A stretch of DNA of 10,547 nt from Rhodospirillaceae bacterium (GCA_029883045.1 JAOUJU010000041.1:1-10547), one strand, 5' to 3'. Counted from the stretch's first letter, positions 1 to 7,583 are shown. Program-made: numbers and translations. The notes: generated by a model from the letters alone, not told the origin.

Positions 1-1229
1 AAAAAAAAATCGCCAGCATTAAAAAAGGTGTAATGCCTATCTATGAACCCGGTCTTGATGATTTGGTTGAAAATAATATTAATGCCGGGCGCTTAGGCTT
101 TACCACCGATCTTGTCACTGCGGTAAAAGATGCAAAGGCCGTATTTATTGCGGTCGGCACCCCAACAAGACGCGGTGGCGGGCACGCTGACTTATCTTAC
201 GTCTATGCTGCGGCAGAAGAAATTGCCGATGCCATGGATGGCTATACGGTGGTTGTTACTAAATCAACAGTGCCGGTTGGTACCGGTGATGAGGTTGAAC
301 GTATTATCCGTGCGCGTCGCCCCGATGCCGACTTTGATGTGGTATCAAACCCAGAATTCCTGCGCGAAGGTTCGGCCATAGCCGATTTTACCCATCCTGA
401 CCGCGTTGTAATCGGTACCGAAAGTGCTCGCGCCAAAGATGTGATGCGCGAACTATACCGCCCGATTTCTTTGATTGAAGCGCCCATCGTATTTACCTCG
501 CGGGTTTCATCTGAATTGATAAAATATGCGGCTAACACTTTTTTGGCCACCAAGATCACATTCATTAACGAAATTGCCGATCTGTGCGAAAAGGTCAATG
601 CCGATGTTCACGATGTTGCGCGCGGTATTGGTTTAGATGGACGTATCGGAAAAAAATTCCTCCATGCTGGCCCCGGTTATGGCGGTTCATGCTTTCCCAA
701 GGACACAATGGCATTGGTCCACACCGCACGCGATGCAGGTGCACCACTAAGTATTGTTGAGGCGGTGGTTGAAGCCAATGCCAAGCGTAAGATATCAATG
801 GTGGATAGGGTGAGCAAAGCATGTGGCGGTTCGTTAAAAGGCAAAACCGTTGCAGTTTTGGGTCTGACGTTTAAACCCAATACCGATGATATGCGCGATA
901 GCCCCAGCCTTGATATTGTTCCGGCAATTATTGCAGCAGGTGCCACAGTACGTGCATTCGATCCAGAAGGAATGGAAGAAGCTAAATCAATGATGGATGG
1001 GGTTGAATGGTGCGATGAAACATATGCCACCATGGAAAACGCTGATGTATTGGTAATAATTACAGAATGGAACGCATTTCGTGGGCTTGATTTAGCGCGG
1101 GTTAAACAAAAAATGAATGCACCAGTGATGGTTGATCTTAGAAATATATACGAACCATCAGAAATGTTTGATGCAGGTTTTGACTATCATTGCGTCGGGC
1201 GCGCTCGGGTTAGCACAAAAAATAAATAA
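1..1229 (+). CDS. ugd: UDP-glucose 6-dehydrogenase, 5' end cut by window
   Basis: The enzyme oxidises UDP-glucose to UDP-glucuronate with two NAD+, supplying capsule, exopolysaccharide and LPS sugars in the cytoplasm. The frame is open from base 3 (KKIASIKKG...) straight into MPIYEPGLDDL, so the ATG at 33 is internal. About 30-40 N-terminal residues, including the Rossmann GxGxxG, lie outside the window. About 408 residues are visible. Seen motifs in order: the end of the NAD-binding domain with AVGTPT and STVPVGT; NPEFLREGSAI; the central-domain helix IKYAANTFLATKITFINE; the catalytic-cysteine motif GYGGSCFPKD (Cys codon 690-692); and the C-terminal UDP-binding domain with LTFKPNTDDMRDSPS. 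All expected catalytic residues are present. An AAGGAAAA ribosome site and a 15-bp gap lead into the phosphomannomutase gene, which indicates one operon. GDP-mannose dehydrogenase is a related family, but the motifs and overall sequence fit UDP-glucose dehydrogenase better. Confidence 0.95.
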   Translation, partial: KKIASIKKGVMPIYEPGLDDLVENNINAGRLGFTTDLVTAVKDAKAVFIAVGTPTRRGGGHADLSYVYAAAEEIADAMDGYTVVVTKSTVPVGTGDEVERIIRARRPDADFDVVSNPEFLREGSAIADFTHPDRVVIGTESARAKDVMRELYRPISLIEAPIVFTSRVSSELIKYAANTFLATKITFINEIADLCEKVNADVHDVARGIGLDGRIGKKFLHAGPGYGGSCFPKDTMALVHTARDAGAPLSIVEAVVEANAKRKISMVDRVSKACGGSLKGKTVAVLGLTFKPNTDDMRDSPSLDIVPAIIAAGATVRAFDPEGMEEAKSMMDGVEWCDETYATMENADVLVIITEWNAFRGLDLARVKQKMNAPVMVDLRNIYEPSEMFDAGFDYHCVGRARVSTKNK

Positions 1230-1244
1230 TAAGGAAAATTATTA

Positions 1245-2639
1245 ATGTCTGATGCGCATGTCTTGGACCCAACTATCTTGCGTGAATATGATATTCGCGG
1301 CGTGGTTGGCGAAGATTTTTCCGCCATTGACGTGGCCGCAATTGGTTGGGCATTTGCAACCATAGTTAAAGAGGGCGGTGGTTCGCGTATTGCGGTTGGC
1401 TATGATGGCAGGCTTTCATCACCCGGGCTTGAACAATCAATGGTAGCTGGTCTTTCCCTTGCGGGCGTTGATGTTTTACGTGTTGGCTTAGGCCCCAGCC
1501 CAATGCTTTATTATGCTGGCGCAACCGAAGAAGTTGACGCCGCAGTAATGATTACTGGTTCGCACAACCCACCCGAATATAACGGCATTAAAATGAGCAT
1601 CGGTGGGCATTCGTTTTATGGTGACGATATACAACGTTTGGGGAAAATTTGCGCCAGTGGAGATTTTGTCCAAGGTAATGAACCGGGTAATATTGAAAGT
1701 ACTAAAGTATTTACTGCTTATGTGGAACGAATTCTTTCTGATTATCAGGGTACAAAAAACCTGAAGGTTGCATGGGATCCAGCAAATGGGGCCGCAGGCG
1801 AAGCGGTTAGCGAATTGGTAAAAAAACTTCCCGGTCAGCATTTTGTAATTAATGAAAAAATTGATGGAAACTTTCCAGCCCACCATCCTGACCCGACGGT
1901 TGAAAAAAATCTTGAACAGTTAAAAGCATTGGTAGCAGAAAATGAATGCGATCTGGGTTTTGGTTTTGATGGTGACGGGGACCGCATAGGCGTTATTGAT
2001 GGTAAGGGCAGGGTGTTATGGGGTGATCAAATAATGATATTGTTGGCCCGTGAAGTATTGGCAGACATACCCGGCGCAACCATAATTGCCGATGTAAAAG
2101 CAAGCCAAGCATTTTTTGATGCCATAACTGAAATGGGTGGCAACCCTATTATGTGGAAAACCGGACATTCATTAATAAAAACAAAAATGGTTGAAACCGG
2201 AGCACCACTAGCAGGTGAGATGAGCGCGCATATATTTTTCAAACATCGATACTATGGTTTTGATGATGCGCTTTATGCCGCAGTTAGGCTTCTTTCGATT
2301 GTGGCTTCAAGCGATAAATCATTAGCCGATATGCGTGACGAATTACCGCAATTACTAAATACCCCTGAAATTCGTTTTGACTGCCCAGAAGAAAGAAAAT
2401 TTGATGTGGTTAAAGAGGTAAAATCGCGCCTTCAGGGTAGGGATGATATAAGCGTAAACGATATCGATGGCGTAAGGGTTTTGTCCGATGACGGCTGGTG
2501 GTTGCTTCGTGCATCCAACACTCAAGCGGTGCTGGTCGCAAGGTGTGAATCTTCTAGCGAAGAAGGGCTTGCCCGCCTTAAATCAACCCTTAGCAGCGAG
2601 CTTAAAAAAAGCGGAATTTCCGTTCCTGATTTTGCCTGA
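1245..2639 (+). CDS. algC: Phosphomannomutase/phosphoglucomutase (AlgC/PgmG type)
   Basis: The enzyme interconverts hexose 6- and 1-phosphates (mannose and glucose), feeding GDP-mannose and UDP-glucose synthesis. The 464-aa length matches the four-domain alpha-D-phosphohexomutase family. Catalytic phosphoserine Ser106 lies in TGSHNPPEYNG. The Mg2+ loop DGDGDR is at 242-247. The sugar-specificity loop GEMSAH is at 324-329 (Glu325, Ser327). The phosphate-binding RASNTQ begins at Arg422. These positions nearly coincide with Pseudomonas AlgC numbering, and GEMS (not GEYS/GEKS) is typical of the dual-specificity PMM/PGM group. The ATG at 1245 follows AAGGAAAA at 1231-1238. It lies 15 bp after ugd and 23 bp before the next gene, so the three are probably cotranscribed. 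In alphaproteobacteria the same enzyme is also named ManB or PgmG; the symbol is a choice among synonyms, while the function is well supported. Confidence 0.95.
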   Translation: MSDAHVLDPTILREYDIRGVVGEDFSAIDVAAIGWAFATIVKEGGGSRIAVGYDGRLSSPGLEQSMVAGLSLAGVDVLRVGLGPSPMLYYAGATEEVDAAVMITGSHNPPEYNGIKMSIGGHSFYGDDIQRLGKICASGDFVQGNEPGNIESTKVFTAYVERILSDYQGTKNLKVAWDPANGAAGEAVSELVKKLPGQHFVINEKIDGNFPAHHPDPTVEKNLEQLKALVAENECDLGFGFDGDGDRIGVIDGKGRVLWGDQIMILLAREVLADIPGATIIADVKASQAFFDAITEMGGNPIMWKTGHSLIKTKMVETGAPLAGEMSAHIFFKHRYYGFDDALYAAVRLLSIVASSDKSLADMRDELPQLLNTPEIRFDCPEERKFDVVKEVKSRLQGRDDISVNDIDGVRVLSDDGWWLLRASNTQAVLVARCESSSEEGLARLKSTLSSELKKSGISVPDFA

Positions 2640-2662
2640 TCCTTATCTGGGTTAAAGTTAAA

Positions 2663-3061
2663 ATGCGCGAGAAAATAAATATTTTTATTTATGGAACCTT
2701 GTTAGATGAAGATGTTTCATCAAGGGTAATCATGGAAACATTTCGCGTAATTCCAGCAAGCCTGTCCGGTTATTGTGCTGTCTATGTCCGGGGGCATTCT
2801 TACCCTGGGATAACTAGGAAAAATAACTCGGTTGCCAGCGGCGGCATTATTCGCGGTCTTTCTAAAAAGGCCATAGCAAGGCTGGAATTTTTTGAGGGTG
2901 AAAATTATTCCCTTGAAGAAATAAGTGTGGATGTCAGGGGTGCATCTGAAAGATCATTTTTTTTCGCCCCAGGGCCCGGGGTAACCCTTTCAAATAAACC
3001 ATGGGAACTAATCGAGTGGCGGCGGCGTCACAAGAGAGCATATCTGAACAGGTACTTTTAA
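2663..3061 (+). CDS. Gamma-glutamylcyclotransferase-like (AIG2 family) protein
   Basis: This 132-aa protein has the small beta-barrel AIG2/GGCT fold signature. IFIYGTLLDE at 7-16 carries the YGTL substrate-binding loop. YPGI is at 47-50, a G-x-I-x-G strand at 60-65, and LEFFEGENY at 74-82 carries the conserved acidic residue (Glu78) that acts as general acid/base in active members. The tail at 114-128, W-x4-W-x4-HK-x2-YL, is typical of bacterial AIG2-like proteins. Active members cyclise gamma-glutamyl-amines or -amino acids to 5-oxoproline, but many bacterial homologues have no proven substrate, so no specific reaction is assigned. The ATG follows a weak ribosome site (GTTAAAG), 23 bp after the mutase stop. 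That suggests it rides in the sugar-nucleotide operon, although no link to polysaccharide synthesis is evident. Its stop lies 6 bp from the convergent carboxypeptidase stop. Confidence 0.85.
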   Translation: MREKINIFIYGTLLDEDVSSRVIMETFRVIPASLSGYCAVYVRGHSYPGITRKNNSVASGGIIRGLSKKAIARLEFFEGENYSLEEISVDVRGASERSFFFAPGPGVTLSNKPWELIEWRRRHKRAYLNRYF

Positions 3062-3067
3062 TATTAT

Positions 3068-4336
3068 TTAGTTTGTGCCAATTGCCGCAACTTCTAGCGG
3101 AAGCTCGACCTTGACTTCAAGGCAATCCATCTTTTTCTTTTCAAGAAAATTGCACGCCCTATATGCCGACCTTTTTTCCACACCCACAACGCGGGCGCGG
3201 TACAAAAGGTTGCCATTTTTTTTGTAAAGGGGCGATATTACAATTTCCCCCTTAGCCAAATATGATGGCGCTAGGCCAATGGCTTTGGCTGCTATATCAA
3301 CTGCTGGTTGACGCTGTTTGTACACACCTACTTGTACACCCCAAACAGTTTGTCCGTTACGCGGGGTAACGGTTGTTTTTGCCGCCCAATCATTTTTCTG
3401 AGCGCCAACAGATTGTGTTTTGGGGTTAATTGGTTTTATGTTTTCCGCATTGTTTGCGGCTACACGCTGGTCAAGCTTGGCAAAACTTTTGTTTAAAAGC
3501 GTTGTCATGTGCTTATTTCTTTCTTTGGCTGAGTTTCCGCCAAGAACAACACCGACAAGGCGCCTATCGCCACGGTTAACCGATGTTACCAAGTTAAAAC
3601 CCGAAGCACGAATGTATCCGGTTTTTATTCCATCGGTCCCCTCGTAAGATGTAAGCAATGTGTTATGGGTTTTGTGTGACTTTCCATTTAGAACAAATTT
3701 TGCTTGCGAAAATACGCCGTAATATTGTGGATAATCCCGGTAAAGCGCTATCGCCAGCTTTGATAAATCGCGCGCGGTTGATAATTGGGCGCGATGGGGC
3801 AGGCCGGATGCGTTTCTAAACGTAGTATTTTTCATACCCAAGGCGCGTGCCTTGGCCGTCATCATTAGGGCGAATTTTCTTTCTGTCCCACCCATATGTT
3901 CGGCAACGGCGGTGGCGACATCGTTGGCAGATTTTATAGCTATAGATAAAATTGCATCTTTTACGCTAATGGATTTTCCGGCGGCAATCCCCATTTTTGA
4001 AGATGGCTGGCGTGCAGCGCGACGTGAAAAAACAATTTTATCATCAAACCGTAGACGACCCTCGTCGATTGATTCAAACATAAGATAAAGGGTCATCATT
4101 TTGGTCAACGATGCGGGGTAATTGCGGGTATCGGAATTGACTGAATGCAAAACCTCACCACTGTTGGCGTCAATTATAAGCGAAGCATATTTGGCATGAG
4201 CATCGCCCGACCCAATTGAGAAAACAAAAAATACAGCCATAAATAACAAAGCAACTGCATTGCTGGTGCGCGCCAATGCACGCCCAATTGTTTTTTTAGG
4301 GTGTAGTTTTATCAATACTGTTGCGCTTCCATCCAT
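3068..4336 (-). CDS. dacA: D-alanyl-D-alanine carboxypeptidase (PBP5/DacA-like) with C-terminal SPOR domain
   Basis: This secreted peptidase S11 enzyme trims the terminal D-Ala from peptidoglycan pentapeptides in the periplasm. The 422-aa product has a positively charged N-terminus, a hydrophobic core at about 26-41 and an AHA cleavage motif near residue 48. All three catalytic motifs are present: SLTK at 76-79 (nucleophile Ser76), SAN at 136-138 and KTG at 238-240. The usual PBP5 C-terminal domain and amphipathic anchor are not seen. Instead a linker (about 290-330) leads to a SPOR domain at about 331-410 (WGVQVGVYK... LLYRARVVG). SPOR domains bind denuded septal glycan, so action at the division site is inferred. 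The ATG at 4336 is preceded by GGGAGGGG about 10 nt upstream. The gene is divergent from clpS and convergent with the AIG2-like gene. S11/SPOR architecture is common in alphaproteobacteria. The symbol is family-level; it could equally be called dacF or dacC. Confidence 0.93.
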   Translation of the reverse strand: MDGSATVLIKLHPKKTIGRALARTSNAVALLFMAVFFVFSIGSGDAHAKYASLIIDANSGEVLHSVNSDTRNYPASLTKMMTLYLMFESIDEGRLRFDDKIVFSRRAARQPSSKMGIAAGKSISVKDAILSIAIKSANDVATAVAEHMGGTERKFALMMTAKARALGMKNTTFRNASGLPHRAQLSTARDLSKLAIALYRDYPQYYGVFSQAKFVLNGKSHKTHNTLLTSYEGTDGIKTGYIRASGFNLVTSVNRGDRRLVGVVLGGNSAKERNKHMTTLLNKSFAKLDQRVAANNAENIKPINPKTQSVGAQKNDWAAKTTVTPRNGQTVWGVQVGVYKQRQPAVDIAAKAIGLAPSYLAKGEIVISPLYKKNGNLLYRARVVGVEKRSAYRACNFLEKKKMDCLEVKVELPLEVAAIGTN

Positions 4337-4440
4337 TAAGACGGAACCCCTCCCAATTAAATTCTCGCCAGCTCAATAAGCCGCAAGCCCTAGATAGCCC
4401 CAACATACTGCCAAGGCGCAGATAATAAAGCGTTAAAAAG

Positions 4441-4462
4441 TAATCATTTAATCATTAATCAT
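4441..4462. repeat. Three TAATCAT direct repeats, possible operator
   Basis: TAATCAT occurs at 4441-4447, 4449-4455 and 4456-4462, so start-to-start distances are 8 and 7 bp. A fourth, looser copy (ATCATTAAA) is at 4527-4535. Short tandem copies inside a divergent promoter region suggest a protein-binding array, though AT-rich composition could produce them by chance. No known regulator motif is assigned. Confidence 0.4.
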
Positions 4463-4505
4463 GCCAAAAATATACATGCCGTGCGGTGGCAAAATGTCTA
4501 AAGCA

Positions 4506-4517
4506 CCCCTTAAGGGG
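4506..4517. repeat. Perfect 12-bp palindrome CCCCTTAAGGGG
   Basis: This is a perfect GC-flanked palindrome in otherwise AT-rich sequence, about 80 bp upstream of the sigma-32-like promoter of clpS. It could bind a dimeric regulator. It has no loop, so it is not a terminator. Its function is unknown. Confidence 0.35.
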
Positions 4518-4587
4518 ATAAATTAGATCATTAAATGCAAACAAATACAAATAGTTAGGTTAATTTCACGGGTACGCTGGGTGTAGT

Positions 4588-4616
4588 CTTGCCCATGACG
4601 TCAGGCATCACCATAT
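4588..4616 (+). promoter_or_regulatory. Candidate sigma-32 (RpoH) promoter for clpS-clpA
   Basis: CTTGCCC at 4588-4594, a 14-bp spacer and CACCATAT at 4609-4616 resemble the heat-shock consensus CTTGAAA-N13-15-CCCCATnT. The -35 matches 4 of 7 positions; the -10-like box differs from consensus at one defined position. The predicted start near 4623 would leave a leader of about 80 nt before the GTG at 4706. A palindrome, TGACGTCA (4596-4603), sits in the spacer. Heat-shock control would suit a protease pair, but this rests on a motif match alone. Confidence 0.4.
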
Positions 4617-4705
4617 CATTTGAAGGCGTTTCCAGAGCCATAAAATGGCTGTATCATTGCCACAAGATTTTAAGATTCGACCAATTTTGACGGAGTTTCC
4701 ATCAA

Positions 4706-5068
4706 GTGAGCGACAAAAAGCACACCACAAATAATCCCGGACAAACCGGAAATGATGACGGTGATCGCCGTGGTGACACCGGGGTTGCATTAAAAACCAG
4801 ACCACGGACGAAAAAACCGTCCATGTACAAGGTTTTGATGCTCAATGACGACTACACCCCGATGGAATTTGTCATTCATGCACTGGAACGGTTTTTTGGC
4901 AAAAACCACGATGAGGCAATGGCCATAATGCTTCACGTTCACACAAAAGGCGTCGGTCTTTGTGGTGTTTATACTTATGAGGTGGCTGAAATGAAGGCAT
5001 CTCAAGTTATGGATATGGCAGCCCAGCACCAACACCCCCTTCAATGCACAGTGGAAAAGGACGGTTGA
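4706..5068 (+). CDS. clpS: ClpS, N-degron adaptor of the ClpAP protease
   Basis: ClpS binds substrates with bulky hydrophobic N-terminal residues and hands them to the ClpA N-domain. The 120-aa product starts at a GTG preceded by CGGAG (4691-4695, 10 nt upstream). The next in-frame ATG (residue 40) would remove the flexible arm, so the GTG is preferred. Residues 1-38 are polar and disordered-looking. The conserved core starts at PSMYKVLMLNDDYTPMEFV. The N-degron pocket residues known from E. coli ClpS (Asn34, Asp35, His66) correspond to Asn47, Asp48 and His79 here. The C-terminal part, QHQHPLQCTVEKDG, is also typical. The gene ends 6 bp before clpA, the standard clpS-clpA operon arrangement, which fixes the partner. 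The adaptor is cytoplasmic. Confidence 0.97.
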   Translation: MSDKKHTTNNPGQTGNDDGDRRGDTGVALKTRPRTKKPSMYKVLMLNDDYTPMEFVIHALERFFGKNHDEAMAIMLHVHTKGVGLCGVYTYEVAEMKASQVMDMAAQHQHPLQCTVEKDG

Positions 5069-5074
5069 TAACAA

Positions 5075-7429
5075 ATGCTTTCACGCAACCTTGAGCAAAC
5101 CCTGCACCGCGCACTGGCTATGGCCGGTGATTTTCGCCATGAATTTGCCACGCTAGAGCATCTTTTGTTGGCCCTAATCGAAGATAGCGACGCATTGGCT
5201 GTAATGAAGGCCTGCGGGGTTGATTCCATGCACGTGCGCGATGAATTGGTGGATTTTCTGCAAAACGAATTTGTGCAAAGCCCTCCTGATTATTTGGATG
5301 ACCCTAAACCAACCTCTAGCTTCCAGCGTGTCATTCAGCGCGCCATTATTCATGTTCAATCATCGGGCCGCGAAGAGGTAACTGGCGGAAACGTGCTGGT
5401 GGCATTATTTTCAGAACGTGAATCCCATGCGGTATATTTCCTGCAAGAACAAGACATGACCCGCCTTGATGCGGTCAATTATATATCCCACGGCATTGCC
5501 AAAGCACCAGGCGCATCAGATACCCGAACCGTGCATGGCGCCGATGAAATGGCCGATGGCGAAGATGTGGTTAAAAAGGGACGTGAAGCCCTTGATGCCT
5601 ATTGCGTCAATCTTAATGAAAAGGCCATGGACGGCAAAATTGACCCGCTTATCGGGCGTGATGATGAAATCGACCGCACAATTCAGGTTTTATGCCGCCG
5701 AACCAAAAATAACCCCCTTTATGTTGGCGACCCGGGTGTTGGCAAAACCGCCATCGCCGAAGGCCTTGCTTTGCGCATCACCCGTGGCGAGGTGCCAGAA
5801 GTATTAAAAGATGTCCATATTTGGGCGTTGGATATGGGCTCACTTTTGGCCGGAACGCGCTATCGGGGTGATTTTGAGGAACGCCTAAAGGCGGTAATCC
5901 GCGAGCTTGAGGCCGAGGTCAACAATGTGTTGTTCATTGACGAAATCCACACCGTAATTGGCGCTGGTGCCACATCGGGCGGGTCTATGGATGCATCAAA
6001 CATACTTAAACCATCATTGGCGTCTGGTGCGCTCAGGTGCATGGGTTCCACCACCTACAAGGAATACCGCCAGCATTTTGAAAAAGATCGCGCACTGGTA
6101 AGGCGCTTTCAGAAAATTGACGTTCACGAGCCAAGCATTGATGACACAATCAAGATACTGATGGGCCTTAAACCATATTACGAAAAGCACCATTCAGTTC
6201 GTTATTCCAATGGCGCAATAAAAAGCGCAGTTGAGCTTTCGGCAAGATACATCAATGATCGCAAGCTGCCAGACAAGGCAATTGATGTAATAGATGAAGT
6301 AGGCGCATCGTTAATGTTGCTGCCAGCAGGCAAACGCAAAAAAACAATAACGGTCAAGGATGTGGAGGGGGTTGTTGCCAAAATCGCCCGCATTCCACCC
6401 AAAAGCATATCGTCTGACGACAAAAAAGTTCTTCAGCACCTTGAGCGCGACCTTAAAACCATGGTCTTTGGGCAAGACACCGCCATTGAGGCCTTGTCCG
6501 GTTCAATCAAGCTGGCACGCGCTGGTTTGCGTGATCCAGAAAAACCAATTGGATGTTATCTGTTTTCCGGGCCCACGGGCGTTGGCAAAACCGAGGCTGC
6601 ACGCCAGTTGGCAATGACATTGGGGGTTGAGCTTAACCGTTTTGATATGTCTGAATACATGGAACGCCATTCGGTTTCACGCCTGATTGGTGCACCGCCA
6701 GGGTATGTTGGCTTTGATCAGGGTGGCATATTGACCGACAAGGTTGACCAGCAACCCCATTCGGTATTGTTGTTGGATGAAATTGAAAAAGCGCATCCTG
6801 ATGTGTTCAATATTTTGCTTCAGGTGATGGATCACGGCAAACTGACCGACAATAACGGCAAAACCATTGATTTCAGAAACACCGTGTTGATTATGACCAC
6901 CAATGCTGGTGCATCAGAAATGGCCAAGGCATCCATTGGCTTTGAGCGTGGTTTGCGTGAAGGTGATGATACCGAGGCAATTGAGCGCACATTTACGCCG
7001 GAATTCAGAAACAGGCTAGACGCCATCATACCGTTTGCCAGCCTAAGCCCGGAAGTTATATCAAAAGTGGTGGAAAAGTTCATTTTCGAACTAGAGGCCC
7101 AGCTTGAAGATCGCGCTGTCAGCATCGAGCTAACCGATGAGGCCCGTGAATGGTTGGGTAAAAAAGGTTTTGACGCCAGATTTGGCGCAAGGCCCCTTGG
7201 TCGCGTTATCCAAGAACACATCAAACGGCCACTTTCCGAAGAGCTTTTGTTCGGCCGATTGACCGATGGTGGTGTGGTCATGGTGGGTGTTAGTGATGGA
7301 AAAATAACCTTTTCTTATCCTGACGTTGAAAAGCCAAAAAAGGGCAGGAAAAAGACCAAAAAATCAGGGCAAAGATCTGCCCTGCCATCAACTAGGCGCA
7401 GTTCCGGTGTTCCGGCAGTGGTGAAATAG
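5075..7429 (+). CDS. clpA: ClpA, AAA+ unfoldase subunit of ClpAP protease
   Basis: This ATP-driven hexameric unfoldase threads substrates into the ClpP chamber. The 784-aa product carries the double Clp N-domain repeat (about 1-145), which is the ClpS docking site. AAA-1 has Walker A GDPGVGKT at 218-225 and Walker B VLFIDE at 285-290. AAA-2 has Walker A GPTGVGKT at 499-506, Walker B VLLLDE at 564-569 and the sensor-2 motif GARPLGR at 704-710. There is no ClpB-type coiled-coil middle domain, which separates it from ClpB/ClpC. The ClpP-docking loop reads IGF at 621-623 (E. coli uses IGL). It ends in a basic tail (PKKGRKKTKK, 754-763) that is longer and more charged than I expect for the family. 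The ATG is 6 bp after the clpS stop, so the two are cotranscribed. The stop codon sits inside a hairpin that may be the operon terminator. Confidence 0.97.
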   Translation: MLSRNLEQTLHRALAMAGDFRHEFATLEHLLLALIEDSDALAVMKACGVDSMHVRDELVDFLQNEFVQSPPDYLDDPKPTSSFQRVIQRAIIHVQSSGREEVTGGNVLVALFSERESHAVYFLQEQDMTRLDAVNYISHGIAKAPGASDTRTVHGADEMADGEDVVKKGREALDAYCVNLNEKAMDGKIDPLIGRDDEIDRTIQVLCRRTKNNPLYVGDPGVGKTAIAEGLALRITRGEVPEVLKDVHIWALDMGSLLAGTRYRGDFEERLKAVIRELEAEVNNVLFIDEIHTVIGAGATSGGSMDASNILKPSLASGALRCMGSTTYKEYRQHFEKDRALVRRFQKIDVHEPSIDDTIKILMGLKPYYEKHHSVRYSNGAIKSAVELSARYINDRKLPDKAIDVIDEVGASLMLLPAGKRKKTITVKDVEGVVAKIARIPPKSISSDDKKVLQHLERDLKTMVFGQDTAIEALSGSIKLARAGLRDPEKPIGCYLFSGPTGVGKTEAARQLAMTLGVELNRFDMSEYMERHSVSRLIGAPPGYVGFDQGGILTDKVDQQPHSVLLLDEIEKAHPDVFNILLQVMDHGKLTDNNGKTIDFRNTVLIMTTNAGASEMAKASIGFERGLREGDDTEAIERTFTPEFRNRLDAIIPFASLSPEVISKVVEKFIFELEAQLEDRAVSIELTDEAREWLGKKGFDARFGARPLGRVIQEHIKRPLSEELLFGRLTDGGVVMVGVSDGKITFSYPDVEKPKKGRKKTKKSGQRSALPSTRRSSGVPAVVK

Positions 7430-7441
7430 CATTTCACTTTT
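7421..7441 (+). terminator. Possible weak intrinsic terminator overlapping the clpA stop
   Basis: GTGAAAT (7421-7427), AGC loop and ATTTCAC (7431-7437) form a perfect 7-bp stem followed by TTTT (7438-7441). The stem is AT-rich and the U-run short, so read-through into the next region is likely. The TAG stop of clpA (7427-7429) is part of the hairpin. A second GTGGTGAAAT copy at 7458-7467 could compete for the ATTTCAC arm. Confidence 0.4.
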
Positions 7442-7494
7442 CAAGTTGCAGCGTCATGTGGTGAAATCTATCTCTGCGTGCAAATTGCATCTAA

Positions 7495-7503
7495 TGGTAT
7501 AAT
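7495..7503 (+). promoter_or_regulatory. Extended -10 element, possible sigma-70 promoter
   Basis: TGGTATAAT is a perfect TGn extended -10 hexamer. There is no good -35 at the right distance. Transcription would begin near 7510 and give a leader that includes both arms of the 7580-7620 inverted repeat. A chance match in AT-rich DNA is possible. Confidence 0.3.
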
Positions 7504-7566
7504 TTAGCTTATTCTTATAACCTATTGTATTTTTTAGATTATTTTAATTTTGTCTAAAATGCAAAA

Positions 7567-7583
7567 TTGGCACGGTTTGTGCT
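7567..7583 (+). promoter_or_regulatory. Sigma-54 (RpoN) promoter upstream of the 60-aa gene
   Basis: TTGGCACGGTTTGTGCT fits the sigma-54 consensus YTGGCACG-N4-TTGCW with one mismatch (GTGC for TTGC). The invariant GG (7569-7570, -24) and GC (7581-7582, -12) are exactly 10 bp apart. Start of transcription is expected near 7592-7595, about 30 nt before the ATG at 7625. Sigma-54 promoters need an ATP-driven enhancer-binding activator; no such gene lies in this window. Confidence 0.65.

Larger units (their letters stand above)
4337..4705. promoter_or_regulatory. Divergent control region between dacA and clpS
   Basis: This 369-bp stretch without a convincing gene must carry the promoters for dacA (leftward) and clpS-clpA (rightward). 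It is AT-rich in the middle. It contains three TAATCAT copies (4441-4462), a related ATCATTAAA at 4527-4535, the perfect palindrome CCCCTTAAGGGG (4506-4517) and a sigma-32-like promoter (4588-4616) nearest clpS. No clear sigma-70 promoter for dacA was found; a TATTAT on the minus strand near 4417-4422 lacks a good -35. A 65-codon minus-strand frame at 4608-4805 overlaps clpS and looks non-coding. Confidence 0.6.

Noticed and set aside
242..598. 118-codon minus-strand frame inside ugd, and similar frames at 677-1033 and 1488-1886
   Set aside because: They are antisense to conserved enzyme cores with no ribosome site or family signature, so they are shadows of ugd and the mutase.
4433..4451. 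CtrA-like TTAA pair upstream of dacA
   Set aside because: The two TTAA boxes (4433-4436 and 4448-4451) are 11 bp apart, not the 7 bp required by TTAA-N7-TTAA.
6832..7281. 149-codon open frame antisense to the end of clpA
   Set aside because: It lies entirely within the strongly conserved AAA-2 and C-terminal coding region. The product is Ser/Ala-rich with no recognisable motif, so it is a frame shadow.
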